Source of the DNA: Phytohabitans houttuyneae
GTDB lineage: Bacteria > Actinomycetota > Actinomycetes > Mycobacteriales > Micromonosporaceae
Direction of reading: 5' to 3'
NCBI RefSeq assembly: GCF_011764425.1
Contig: NZ_BLPF01000003.1
Location: 1,054,001 to 1,118,000 of the forward strand
Length of the DNA stretch: 64,000 nt
Part shown: one piece after another, positions 17,436 through 24,864 of the stretch
How the letters are laid out: the number at the start of each line of letters is the position of its first letter
Position numbering within the stretch: position 1 is the stretch's first letter
Notes under the pieces: model-generated
Told to the model about the DNA's origin: nothing
Database searches by the model: none
Seen by the model: the letters and a program-made list of their open reading frames with translations, nothing else
Program-made: the position numbers and the translations under genes

Positions 17436-18709
17436 GCGCGTTGTACACGCCGGTGGACGGGCGCTTCACCGACCTGGCCCGGCTCACCGCCACCCACCCG
17501 ATGATGGATGCCGTCATCGACGAGGTGCGCGGCCGCGAGATCCGGGTCGGCGACCACTGGCTCGTCGACTTCGCGTCCTGCAACTACCTCGGCTTCGACC
17601 TCGACCCCGAGATCCAGGCGGCGATCGGGCCGGCCGTGCAGAAGTGGGGCACCCACCCGAGCTGGTCGCGCATGCTGGGCAGCCCCGCGCTCTATCCACA
17701 GATCGAGGAGCGCCTCGCCGACCTGCTCGGCGCGCCCGACGCGCTCGTGCTTCCCACGGTCACGCTCATCCACATGGCGGTCGTGCCGGTGCTCGCCGGC
17801 AGCGGCACCGTCATCTACGAGCACAACGCGCACCGGACCATCTTCGACGCCTGCCAGTACGCCCGCGGGCTCGGCGCCACCGTGCACCGCTTCCGCGCCG
17901 GCGACCTGCCCGACCTCGAGCGCCGCCTGCGCGCCGCGCGGCCGGGCGAGCCGCGGCTGGTCTGCGTCGACGGGGTCAACAGCATGACCGGCAACCCGCC
18001 GGACCTCGGCGCGTACGCCCGGCTCTGCCGCGAGTACGGCGCACTGCTCTATGTGGACGACGCGCACGGCTTCGGCCTGCTCGGCGAGCGCCGGCCGGAC
18101 GAGACCACGCCGTACGGCGCGCGGGGCAACGCGGTCGTGCGGTGGTCCGGCGAGAGCTACGAGAACATCGTGCTGGTGGGCGGCTTCTCCAAGGCGTACT
18201 CTTCGCTGCTCGCCTTCATCGCCGTGCCCACCGCGGTCAAGGAGCACCTGAAGGTGGCCGCGCCGCCGTACCTCTACAGTGGACCGTCGCCGACCGCCTC
18301 GCTCGCCACGGTCCTGGCCGGCTTCGACGTGAACGACACCCGCGGCGACCTGCTGCGCGGGCGCCTGTACCGGCTGACCGCGCGGGTGCTGGACCGGCTC
18401 CGCGAGCTGGGCGTGGCGACGCCGAACACCAGCGGTACCCCCATCATCGAGCTGCCGCTGGCCACCGGGCGGGACCTGTCGGAGGTGGCGACCGAGCTGT
18501 GGCGGCGGGGGATCTACGTGACGCTGGCCGCGTACCCGCTGGTGTCCCGGGCCGACGTCGGCATGCGGGTGCAGCTGACCGCCACGCACACCGACGCGGA
18601 CGTGGAGCGGCTGCTCGACGCGCTGGAGGTGCTGGCCGAGCGGGGCGACCTCCGCGCGGTACGGGGCCCGGTCGCGCCTCGGCAGGCGCGACCGGGCCCT
18701 CACTCCTGA
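17432..18709 (+). CDS. Alpha-oxoamine synthase-like PLP enzyme (class I/II aminotransferase fold)
   Basis: PLP-dependent enzyme, 425 aa, of the family that condenses an amino acid with an acyl-CoA (BioF, KBL, SPT, CqsA). Family marks are FASCNYLGFDLDPEI, GTHPSWSRMLGS, CVDGVNSMTGNPPD, LYVDDAHGFGLLGE and Schiff-base Lys254 in GGFSKAYSS. The usual glycine pair after the lysine is missing (SSLLAF), so substrate may differ from BioF. The start overlaps the stop of the cyclic-di-GMP gene (ATGA). A CqsA-like signal synthase is one possibility; a fatty-amine or sphingoid-like product is another. A 16-bp hairpin overlaps its 3' end. Confidence 0.8.
   Translation: MSALYTPVDGRFTDLARLTATHPMMDAVIDEVRGREIRVGDHWLVDFASCNYLGFDLDPEIQAAIGPAVQKWGTHPSWSRMLGSPALYPQIEERLADLLGAPDALVLPTVTLIHMAVVPVLAGSGTVIYEHNAHRTIFDACQYARGLGATVHRFRAGDLPDLERRLRAARPGEPRLVCVDGVNSMTGNPPDLGAYARLCREYGALLYVDDAHGFGLLGERRPDETTPYGARGNAVVRWSGESYENIVLVGGFSKAYSSLLAFIAVPTAVKEHLKVAAPPYLYSGPSPTASLATVLAGFDVNDTRGDLLRGRLYRLTARVLDRLRELGVATPNTSGTPIIELPLATGRDLSEVATELWRRGIYVTLAAYPLVSRADVGMRVQLTATHTDADVERLLDALEVLAERGDLRAVRGPVAPRQARPGPHS
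18664..18699 (+). terminator. Hairpin within the 3' end of the oxoamine-synthase gene
   Basis: Perfect 16-bp stem (GGGCCCGGTCGCGCCT and its complement) with a 4-base loop. It ends 8 bp before the stop codon at 18707-18709, so it encodes the last residues (RGPVAPRQARPGP) and can also end transcription between convergent genes. Confidence 0.7.
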
Positions 18710-18717
18710 CCCGTCGA

Positions 18718-19605
18718 TCAGTCCAACCAGGAGCGGAGCCGGTTGAACGCCTTGCTGGTGAACGTGTTCATCACGTCCTGCTCGACGGACCAGCCCGCCT
18801 CCCAGCCGGTCTCGTAGAGGATGGTCACCGCGTCACCGATCCGTACCACCGAGACCATCCGCACGTCGTAGTTGCCGTTGGGCTCGCCGTCGGGCGGCAC
18901 GAAGGGGTACCGCAGCTCGAACATCAGCGACTCGTCGCCGCGCTTGGGCGCCGAGAGCATGCGGTAGCGCCGGTCGTCCTCGGTCGGGCAGTCGGCGACC
19001 GCGGCGCGCACCTCGGCGAGGAACCGCGTCGCGCCGCCCGCCTCGTACACCCTGATGGTCTGCCGGAAAGTGCCGTCGGGCACGAAGCCTTCCCGGTACG
19101 GCGGGTTCCAGTACGTGATCCGGCGGCTGCGTTCGAGGTCGATGTCCCGGTCGGTGGCGAACGAGGCACCGCACAGTGACGGCAGCACGTCCTCGCTCGG
19201 CGTGTCGGCCACCTGCTCCGGCCCGTTGGCGTCGACCTTCTGCAGGAACGCGCTGTTCGGGATGCTCTTCGGCGCGGCCGTCGGCGGTGGCGTGCTCGGT
19301 GCTGTCGACGTGCTCCGCGAAGGCGTCGGCGAGGTGGTCGCGGCCGGCGACGCCGTGGGCGGCGGGGGAGTGGCCGACGGCGTGGCGGCCGGCGGTATCG
19401 GCGCCGGTGACGTGCCGTCCGCCCGGAACACCCACTGGGTACCGGCGAGGGCGGTGCCCACCGCGACCGCCGCGGCGACCGCAACGGCGGCGACCCGGAC
19501 GCGGGCTCGCCGGTCGCCGCGGGTGCGCAGCGCTTGCGGTGCGGCCATCCGCACGGTGTCGGCCTCGTGCGCCAGCGCGCGGTAGGCCTGGTCGAGCTCA
19601 CTCAT
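18718..19605 (-). CDS. Single-pass membrane protein, probable partner of the SigE-like sigma factor
   Basis: 295 aa. N-terminal cytoplasmic part (1-45, SELDQAYRALAHEADTVRM) with no recognisable zinc anti-sigma motif, one membrane helix about 48-68 (alanine/valine-rich), then a Pro/Ser/Thr linker about 75-125 and an extracytoplasmic C-terminal domain (DVLPSLCGASFATDRDIDLERS). The start at 19605 lies 8 bp inside the upstream sigma gene, so the two are co-expressed. The layout matches anti-sigma or sensor partners of SigE-family factors, but the function is inferred from topology and position only. Confidence 0.7.
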   Translation of the reverse strand: MSELDQAYRALAHEADTVRMAAPQALRTRGDRRARVRVAAVAVAAAVAVGTALAGTQWVFRADGTSPAPIPPAATPSATPPPPTASPAATTSPTPSRSTSTAPSTPPPTAAPKSIPNSAFLQKVDANGPEQVADTPSEDVLPSLCGASFATDRDIDLERSRRITYWNPPYREGFVPDGTFRQTIRVYEAGGATRFLAEVRAAVADCPTEDDRRYRMLSAPKRGDESLMFELRYPFVPPDGEPNGNYDVRMVSVVRIGDAVTILYETGWEAGWSVEQDVMNTFTSKAFNRLRSWLD

Positions 19606-20167
19606 CGCCGTTTCCCTCCCACACGCCGTTGGCGGCCGGTCTGGCACCCGCGACCCGCGTCGCTCTCGGCGGCGCGCCGGTGCCGGGCGGCCCGTCGCCG
19701 GCCAGGGCCGAAGCCAGGCCGGCGCGGCCGCGGGACAGCCAGGAGGTGACGGTGCCGACCGGCACGCCGGTCTCCTCCGCGATCTCCGCGACCGGCAGGT
19801 CGAACAGGTAGTGCAGGGCCAGCGCCTGCCGCTGCGCGACCGGCAGCCGGCGCAGCGCGGCCACCACGACGACGGTGTCCTCGTTGGGCGGGTGGACGTT
19901 GTCGGGCGGTCCGGCGCGGCGCAGGTACGCGTGCCAGCGGGCCATCCGCCGCCACCGGTCCATGGCCAGCCGCGTCACGGTCAGCCGCATCCAGGCCTCC
20001 GGGTGTGGATGGGCGGCGACCGTCCGCCACCGCTGCCACGCCCGGGTGTACGCCTCCTGCACCACGTCCTGCGCCTCGGTCAGGTCGCCGACCACGGCGT
20101 ACCCGTACCGCATCAGCCGCACCGACGTGCTGCGGTAGAACTCGTCGAAACTGTCCGCGTCCCGCAT
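19598..20167 (-). CDS. SigE-family RNA polymerase sigma factor
   Basis: Small sigma-70-type factor, 189 aa, of the actinobacterial SigE (ECF-like) family. Region 2 spans about 8-75 (FYRSTSVRLMRYGYAVVGD, AQDVVQEAYTRAWQRW) and region 4 about 100-152 (LRRLPVAQRQALALHYLFD, VAEIAEETGVPVGTVTSWLSRGRAGL). A low-complexity tail follows. ATG 20167 is preceded by GGGGTGGGGA. It overlaps the next gene, a membrane protein that may control its activity. Confidence 0.9.
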   Translation of the reverse strand: MRDADSFDEFYRSTSVRLMRYGYAVVGDLTEAQDVVQEAYTRAWQRWRTVAAHPHPEAWMRLTVTRLAMDRWRRMARWHAYLRRAGPPDNVHPPNEDTVVVVAALRRLPVAQRQALALHYLFDLPVAEIAEETGVPVGTVTSWLSRGRAGLASALAGDGPPGTGAPPRATRVAGARPAANGVWEGNGDE

Positions 20168-20315
20168 CCGGTGTCCCCACCCCTCGCCGTGCACTCGAGA
20201 TGAAGACGGACGGCGTACCCACCATGCTGCGGCCGGCGTCAACTTTTTTCGTAGCGGAGTGTGACGACCCGGCCACGGCGCCGCCGCCACGCTGATAGCC
20301 TCCATTCGGGGCGTC

Positions 20316-21080
20316 ATGGGGGACTGGTTCAGACACACCATTGTGGACACCGGCCGGCTGCCGCTGTTCTGCTTCTTCGCGGCGATGGTGCTCGGGTTTG
20401 TCTCCATCCGGTTTTCGACTCGCATGATCCGGGCCGGGGTGCGGTGGTGGCCGGGCAACGTCACGCCCGGCGGGCTGCACATCCACCACGCCGTGTTCGG
20501 CATCGGGTTCATGCTGCTCGGCGGGATCGTCGGCTTCTCGCTCGCGCCGGACCTGGCCGGTTGGCGCGCCGTCGCGGCGGCGGTGTTCGGGCTGGGTGCC
20601 GCGCTCGTGCTGGACGAGTTCGCGCTGATCCTGCGGCTGCAGGACGTGTACTGGTCGCAGGAGGGCCGCGAGTCCGTCACCGCCGTGTTCGCCGCCTGCG
20701 CGGTGACCGGCCTGCTCGTGCTCGGCGTCTTCCCGGAAAACCTCACCGACCTCATCAAGGCCGACGACGAGGGCGGCATCGCCGGCTGGGTGGCCGGGAT
20801 CGCATTGGCCCTGCTCAACCTCGGGCTCGCCGTCGTGACGGTCCTCAAGGGCAAGCTGTGGACCGGCCTGATCGGGCTGTTCTTTCCGATCCTGCTCTAC
20901 GCCGGTGCGATCCGGCTGGCCCGGCCCAAGGCCCCGTGGGCGCGGTGGTTCTACCACCGGCCGGGCGAGCGGTGGGCCCGGCGGCTGGCCCGCGCGCAGC
21001 GCCGGGAGAAGCGCTTCCACCAGCCGGTCGCGCGGCTCGGCGACCGGCTGAGCGAGATCATCGCCGGCCGACCCTCCTGA
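20316..21080 (+). CDS. Polytopic membrane protein of unknown function
   Basis: 254 aa with about six membrane segments: 15-33, 55-75, 83-103, 125-142, 155-176 and 181-199. A conserved-looking GGLHIHHAVFGIGFM (His-x-His-His) sits at the start of the second segment, with VLDEFALILRLQDVYW soon after; these histidines and acids could bind a metal, but this is speculation. The C-terminus (about 205-254) is Arg/Lys-rich and cytoplasmic. I do not recognise a named family. Single gene divergent from the SigE-type gene. Confidence 0.75.
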   Translation: MGDWFRHTIVDTGRLPLFCFFAAMVLGFVSIRFSTRMIRAGVRWWPGNVTPGGLHIHHAVFGIGFMLLGGIVGFSLAPDLAGWRAVAAAVFGLGAALVLDEFALILRLQDVYWSQEGRESVTAVFAACAVTGLLVLGVFPENLTDLIKADDEGGIAGWVAGIALALLNLGLAVVTVLKGKLWTGLIGLFFPILLYAGAIRLARPKAPWARWFYHRPGERWARRLARAQRREKRFHQPVARLGDRLSEIIAGRPS

Positions 21081-21131
21081 CCTCCGATTCCTTTGGCCGG
21101 CGAGCCGGGTCGTAAGGTCGGAGGGAGTGCC

Positions 21132-22109
21132 ATGACTGATACGAGGACCGAGGCGCCGGGCGACTTCACGACCGCGGCCGAGCCGCTGCGTCGCGAACTG
21201 CTCGCGCACTGTTACCGGATGCTCGGCTCGGTGGCGGACGCCGAGGACGCGGTGCAGGAGACGTACCTGCGGGCGTGGCGGGCGTACGACCGGTTCGAGG
21301 GCCGCGCGTCGGTGCGCTCGTGGCTGTACCGGATCGCCACCAACACGTGCCTGACCGCGCTGGAGCGGCGCGAGCGCCGGGCGCTGCCGTCCGGGCTCGG
21401 CGGGCCGGCCGCCGACCCCGCGGCGCCGCTGGCCGCGGACCAGTCGGTGGCGTGGCTGCAGCCGGTACCGGACGCGCTCGTCGCGCCGTCCGCGCAGGAC
21501 CCCGGCGAGATCGTGGCGTCGCGGGAGAGCATGCGGCTGGCGCTCGTGGCGAGCCTGCAGTACCTGCCCGCGCGGCAGCGGGCGGTGCTGATCCTGCGCG
21601 ACGTGCTCGCGTTCTCGGCGGCCGAGGTCGCCGAGATCCTCGACACCACGGTCGCCGCCGTGAAGAGCACGCTGCAGCGGGCGCGCGGGCGGCTGGACGA
21701 GGTCGCCCCGGCCCGCGACGACGTGGCGGAGCCGAGCGAGCCGGAGCGGCGGGCGCTGCTGGACCGGTACATCGAGGCGATCGAGAACGCCGACCCCGAG
21801 GCGCTGCGCCGGCTGCTCCACGACGACCTGGTGCTGGAGGCGACGCCGCAGCGCACCTGGTACGCGGGCGTGGCGACCTGCCTGCCCTTCCTCGTCCGGC
21901 ACGTGTTCGGTGCGGGCCGCTGGCGGATGGTGCCGACCGGCGCCAACGGGCAGCCCGCCGTCGTGGCCTATGTGGACGGCGGCGACGGCGTGTACCGGGC
22001 GTACGGCGTGGTCGTGCTCACCGTCGCGGCCGGCGGGATCCGGCGGATCAACGCGTTCGGCGAGCCCGGCCTGGCCGCCGCGTTCGGGTGTCCCTCAGAA
22101 CTCGGGTGA
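21132..22109 (+). CDS. ECF sigma factor with C-terminal SnoaL-like domain
   Basis: 325 aa. Sigma region 2 at about 20-85 (LLAHCYRMLGSVADAEDAVQETYLRAWRAYDRF), region 4 at about 135-185 (LPARQRAVLILRDVLAFSAAEVAEILDTTVAAVKSTLQRAR), then a SnoaL/NTF2-like domain (about 200-320) that in this ECF class regulates activity without a separate anti-sigma. ATG 21132 follows GGAGGGAGTGCC. A second member of the class lies at 35687-36664. The last 15 bases around the stop are duplicated 39 bp downstream. Confidence 0.9.
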   Translation: MTDTRTEAPGDFTTAAEPLRRELLAHCYRMLGSVADAEDAVQETYLRAWRAYDRFEGRASVRSWLYRIATNTCLTALERRERRALPSGLGGPAADPAAPLAADQSVAWLQPVPDALVAPSAQDPGEIVASRESMRLALVASLQYLPARQRAVLILRDVLAFSAAEVAEILDTTVAAVKSTLQRARGRLDEVAPARDDVAEPSEPERRALLDRYIEAIENADPEALRRLLHDDLVLEATPQRTWYAGVATCLPFLVRHVFGAGRWRMVPTGANGQPAVVAYVDGGDGVYRAYGVVVLTVAAGGIRRINAFGEPGLAAAFGCPSELG

Positions 22110-22202
22110 GCCTCTGCCCCGCGCTCGGGCTCCGTGGAACTCGGGTGAGCCGCCGCCGGCCTTGAGCGATGATGCCGGGGACGGCCAGACGGGGGAGGGT
22201 GC

Positions 22203-22742
22203 ATGTTCGTGCACGGCGAGCGGGTGCGGCTGCGGGCCATGGAGCCGGCGGACGCGGAGGCGTTGTGGCGGTGGAACCACGACCCCGAGGTCATGCGCTG
22301 GATGGACGCCGGCTACCCGCAGACGCTCGCCCGGGTGGGGGCGTGGCTCGCGGAGCGCCCCCGCAACACGTACGACGACGTGCTCTTCGGGGTGGACGCG
22401 CCGGCCGGCGACGAGACCGGGTGGCAGCTCATCGGGCTGGTGCGGCTGCACGGTGCGGAGCCGGAGACCGGCTGCGCCGACCTGGACATCTACCTCGGCG
22501 AGAAGGAGTACTGGGGCAAGGGGTTCGCGACCGACGCGGTGCGCACCGCGTGCCGGTACGGCTTCGAGTCGATGCGCCTGCACAAGGTGACGCTGACCGT
22601 GGTGACCGAGAACGCGGCGGCCCTCGCCGTGTACCGCCGGGTCGGATTCACCGAGGAGGGGCGGCTGCGCGAGGTCTTCCGGCGCGGCGGCCGGTGGCTC
22701 GACAAGTACACGATGGGGCTGCTCGAAGGCGAGCTGAGGTGA
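22203..22742 (+). CDS. GNAT-family acetyltransferase (RimJ/RimL-like)
   Basis: 179 aa. RimL-type features are GERVRLRAMEPADAEALWRWNHDPEVMRWMD at the N-terminus, DLDIYLGEKEYWGKGFATDAVRTACRYGF (acetyl-CoA loop, WGKGFA) and LTVVTENAAALAVYRRVGFTEEG near the end. Such proteins acetylate N-terminal amines of proteins or small molecules. GGGGGAGGGTGC precedes the ATG. A perfect hairpin follows the stop. Confidence 0.87.
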   Translation: MFVHGERVRLRAMEPADAEALWRWNHDPEVMRWMDAGYPQTLARVGAWLAERPRNTYDDVLFGVDAPAGDETGWQLIGLVRLHGAEPETGCADLDIYLGEKEYWGKGFATDAVRTACRYGFESMRLHKVTLTVVTENAAALAVYRRVGFTEEGRLREVFRRGGRWLDKYTMGLLEGELR

Positions 22743-22743
22743 G

Positions 22744-22770
22744 GGGTGCCGGGCCCGCGGCCCGGCACCC
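22744..22770. terminator. Bidirectional hairpin terminator
   Basis: Perfect 11-bp stem (GGGTGCCGGGC / GCCCGGCACCC) with a 5-base loop, two bases after the GNAT stop and ten before the stop of the convergent amphi-Trp gene. Confidence 0.8.
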
Positions 22771-22780
22771 GCGGGGCGAG

Positions 22781-23044
22781 CTAGACGTCAGCGTCCTCGT
22801 CGCCGTCTTCGTCCTCGTCGTCCTCCCCGAGCGTCCACTTGAGCTGGAACTCGATCTCCTCTTCGTCCTCGCCCCGCTCGTGCTCGATGGAGAACTGGGC
22901 GCGGGCGGGAACGCGGATCCGCTCGCCGGCGATCTGGATCCGGAACGGCGTCTCGGACTCCAGCGCGTCCGCGAGGCGCCGCAGCTTGGCGACGACCTCT
23001 TGCGTGGAGTACATGCGTTCGACGTCTCGCGTCGTGTCGGTCAC
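22781..23044 (-). CDS. amphi-Trp domain-containing protein
   Basis: 87-aa protein matching the amphi-Trp family: an N-terminal helix (STQEVVAKLRRLADALESE), a short beta region (IQIAGERIRVPARAQFSIEHE) and the closing acidic/aromatic strand EEEIEFQLKWTL with the conserved Lys-Trp. The C-terminal tail is almost only Asp and Glu. The family is common in actinobacteria and haloarchaea; its function is not established. It lies about 100 bp downstream of the DsbA-like gene on the same strand. Confidence 0.85.
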   Translation of the reverse strand: MTDTTRDVERMYSTQEVVAKLRRLADALESETPFRIQIAGERIRVPARAQFSIEHERGEDEEEIEFQLKWTLGEDDEDEDGDEDADV

Positions 23045-23141
23045 GGGACCTCCGATGTCGGGGCCGCCCCCGTGGGCGCGCCTGCGCCGACATTCAACCA
23101 GCCGCGCGCGAGGCGGCCGCGCACGGTGCCGGACCGTCCAC

Positions 23142-23771
23142 TCAGGAGGAGGCCCGCTCCAGCGTCTGCAGGAAGACCTCGATGGGCTGCGCGCCGCTGA
23201 TCCCGTACGTGCGGTCGAAGACGAAGAAGGGCACCCCGTTGGCGCCGAGCGCGCGGGCCTGGCGGATGTCCTCGCGGACGTCGTCGGCGTACGCGTCGGT
23301 GTCGAGCACCTTGCGCGCCTCGTCGGCCGCCAGCCCCGCGTCGGTGCCGATCCGGACCAGCGTCTCGGTGTCGTCGACCGCCTCGCCCTCGATGAGCGCC
23401 GCCTGGAAGAGCCGCTCGTGGATCCCGTCGGCCAGCCCGCGCGAGGCGGCGAAGTGGGTCAGCCGGTGCGCGTCGAACGTGTTGGCGGTCAGCGACCTGT
23501 CCAGGTGGTACGTGAGGCCCTCTTCGGCCGCGAGCGCCGTGACCCGGTCCTGCATGGCCTTGGCCTCTGCGGGCGCCACCCCGTACTTGCCGGAGAGCAT
23601 GTCGGTCGTCGGCTGGTTTTCACCGCGCGGCTGGGACGGGTCGAGCTGGAAGCTGCGCCAGGTGACCTCCACGTCACCGGCGTGGTCAAACCGGGCGAGC
23701 GCGTTTTGCAGGCGGCGCTTGCCGATGTAGCACCACGGGCAGACGATGTCGGACCAGACCTCGATCTTCAC
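23142..23771 (-). CDS. DsbA-family thiol oxidoreductase (FrnE-like)
   Basis: Thioredoxin-fold oxidoreductase of the FrnE/DsbA group, 209 aa, predicted cytoplasmic because no signal peptide is seen. The active site CPWC is at residues 11-14 (VWSDIVCPWCYIGK); the helical insertion spans about 55-165; the cis-proline loop is GANGVPFFVFD. GTG 23771 is preceded by GAGGAGG. A small acidic, cysteine-containing gene ends 14 bp upstream, and a TetR gene is divergent beyond it. Confidence 0.9.
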   Translation of the reverse strand: MKIEVWSDIVCPWCYIGKRRLQNALARFDHAGDVEVTWRSFQLDPSQPRGENQPTTDMLSGKYGVAPAEAKAMQDRVTALAAEEGLTYHLDRSLTANTFDAHRLTHFAASRGLADGIHERLFQAALIEGEAVDDTETLVRIGTDAGLAADEARKVLDTDAYADDVREDIRQARALGANGVPFFVFDRTYGISGAQPIEVFLQTLERASS

Positions 23772-23785
23772 GCGTGTCCTCCTCG

Positions 23786-23905
23786 CTACCAGCACGTGCC
23801 GTCGGCGGCGCACACGTCCGCACCGTCCGCTTCCACCATGACGAGAGCGACCGGCGCTTCCTCGTCCTCGGGGGCCTCGACGGCCTCCACCTGGGTGTCG
23901 TCCAC
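23786..23905 (-). CDS. Small 39-aa acidic protein with C-terminal cysteine pair
   Basis: Short open frame from GTG 23905, preceded by GGGAG. It reads an acidic stretch (DDTQVEAVEAPEDEEAPVAL), then VMVEADGADV and CAADGTCW at the C-terminus. Codon third positions are G/C-rich as in real genes here. It ends 14 bp before the DsbA/FrnE start and would be first in that operon, divergent from the TetR gene. The two cysteines, five residues apart, suggest a small substrate or partner of the oxidoreductase. No family recognised; coding status is inferred. Confidence 0.5.
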   Translation of the reverse strand: MDDTQVEAVEAPEDEEAPVALVMVEADGADVCAADGTCW

Positions 23906-23997
23906 GACGCCGCTCCCGGTATCTTGACGTAGTCCTCAACTTGCGTGTCGAACCGTAGCACTAAACTTGGGGACACCGTCAACTTAGGGGCAGGGAC

Positions 23998-24645
23998 ATG
24001 GCGAAGGGCACTCTGCGCGCGGACGCGCGCCGCAACATCGAGAAGCTCCGCGTGGCCGCCCTGCTGGCGTTCCAGGAGAAGGGGCTGCACGTCCCCCTCG
24101 ACGAGATCGCCCAGCGGGCCGGGGTGAGCTCCGGCACGCTCTACAACCGCTTCGGCAGCCGCGAGGCCCTGATCGACGCCGTCATGCCCGAGCTGGCCGC
24201 CGAGAGCCTGGGCGCGGTCGCCAGGCGGGCGATCGCCGAGCGCGACCCGTGGACCGGGTTCGCCGGCTACGTCATGGGCGTGTGCGAGCTGCAGGCAAGC
24301 TGCCCCGCCCTCAACGACGTGATCTCCCGGCGGTACGCGTCCGAGCAGCTCACGGTCATCTGCCGGGCGACCGAGGAGCGCGAGCGGTACATCATCGACC
24401 GCGCGCAGCGTGAAGGCCTGCTCCGCGCCGACTTCACCCGCGAGGACCTGCTCTTCATCTTCTGGTCCACCGCCATGCTGGTGCGCCACACGAGCGAGGC
24501 CGCGCCCGACGCGTGGCGGCGCAGCGTGGGCTTCCTCCTCGACGGCCTGCGCGCCGGCGCCGCCCACCCGCTGCCGGCCGCGCCGCTCACCCGGGACCAG
24601 ATGGAAGAGGTCATGTTCCGCCTCGGCGAGGCAGGCCACCTCTAA
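23998..24645 (+). CDS. TetR/AcrR-family transcriptional regulator
   Basis: 215 aa. The helix-turn-helix is at about 28-55 (VPLDEIAQRAGVSSGTLYNRFGSREALIDAV), followed by an all-helical ligand domain of the TetR_C_33 type. It is divergent from the small-protein/DsbA operon; the gap holds repeats AACTTGGGG (23964-23972) and AACTTAGGGG (23981-23990) that may be part of its operator. GGGGCAGGGAC precedes the ATG. Repeat copy B begins 18 bp after the stop. Confidence 0.9.
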   Translation: MAKGTLRADARRNIEKLRVAALLAFQEKGLHVPLDEIAQRAGVSSGTLYNRFGSREALIDAVMPELAAESLGAVARRAIAERDPWTGFAGYVMGVCELQASCPALNDVISRRYASEQLTVICRATEERERYIIDRAQREGLLRADFTREDLLFIFWSTAMLVRHTSEAAPDAWRRSVGFLLDGLRAGAAHPLPAAPLTRDQMEEVMFRLGEAGHL

Positions 24646-24662
24646 GCCGACCCGCCGCGGCG

Positions 24663-24724
24663 GTTGATCAGGGAGTCAATGGGCGCGTCGGCCGGTGTGT
24701 CCGACCATGAAGTCCCTGATCAAC
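24663..24724 (+). repeat. 62-bp dispersed palindromic element, copy B
   Basis: Same 12-bp termini and length as copies A and C. The middle differs, but an inner pair (element positions 17/46) is A-T here and G-C in the other two, so base pairing is kept. It lies just after the TetR gene and before the SARP promoter region, insulating the two. Confidence 0.9.
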
Positions 24725-24793
24725 AGGCTCCGGCCTAGACGGGCGGATTCAAGGTCTATTACGGCGTGCGCGGCAAATCAACTCGATTAGGGC

Positions 24794-24813
24794 AATCCAT
24801 TGGCAAGTGGATT
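24794..24813. promoter_or_regulatory. Inverted repeat in the SARP gene's upstream region
   Basis: AATCCA (24794-24799) and TGGATT (24808-24813) with an 8-bp spacer, in an unusually AT-rich stretch (24740-24850) 50-70 bp upstream of the chosen GTG. Probably a regulator site controlling the SARP gene; the binding protein is unknown. Confidence 0.4.
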
Positions 24814-24864
24814 AACTCAGAGTGGTGGCTCCCCTACATTCTGTTTATCGCTGAGGGGGGCGAG

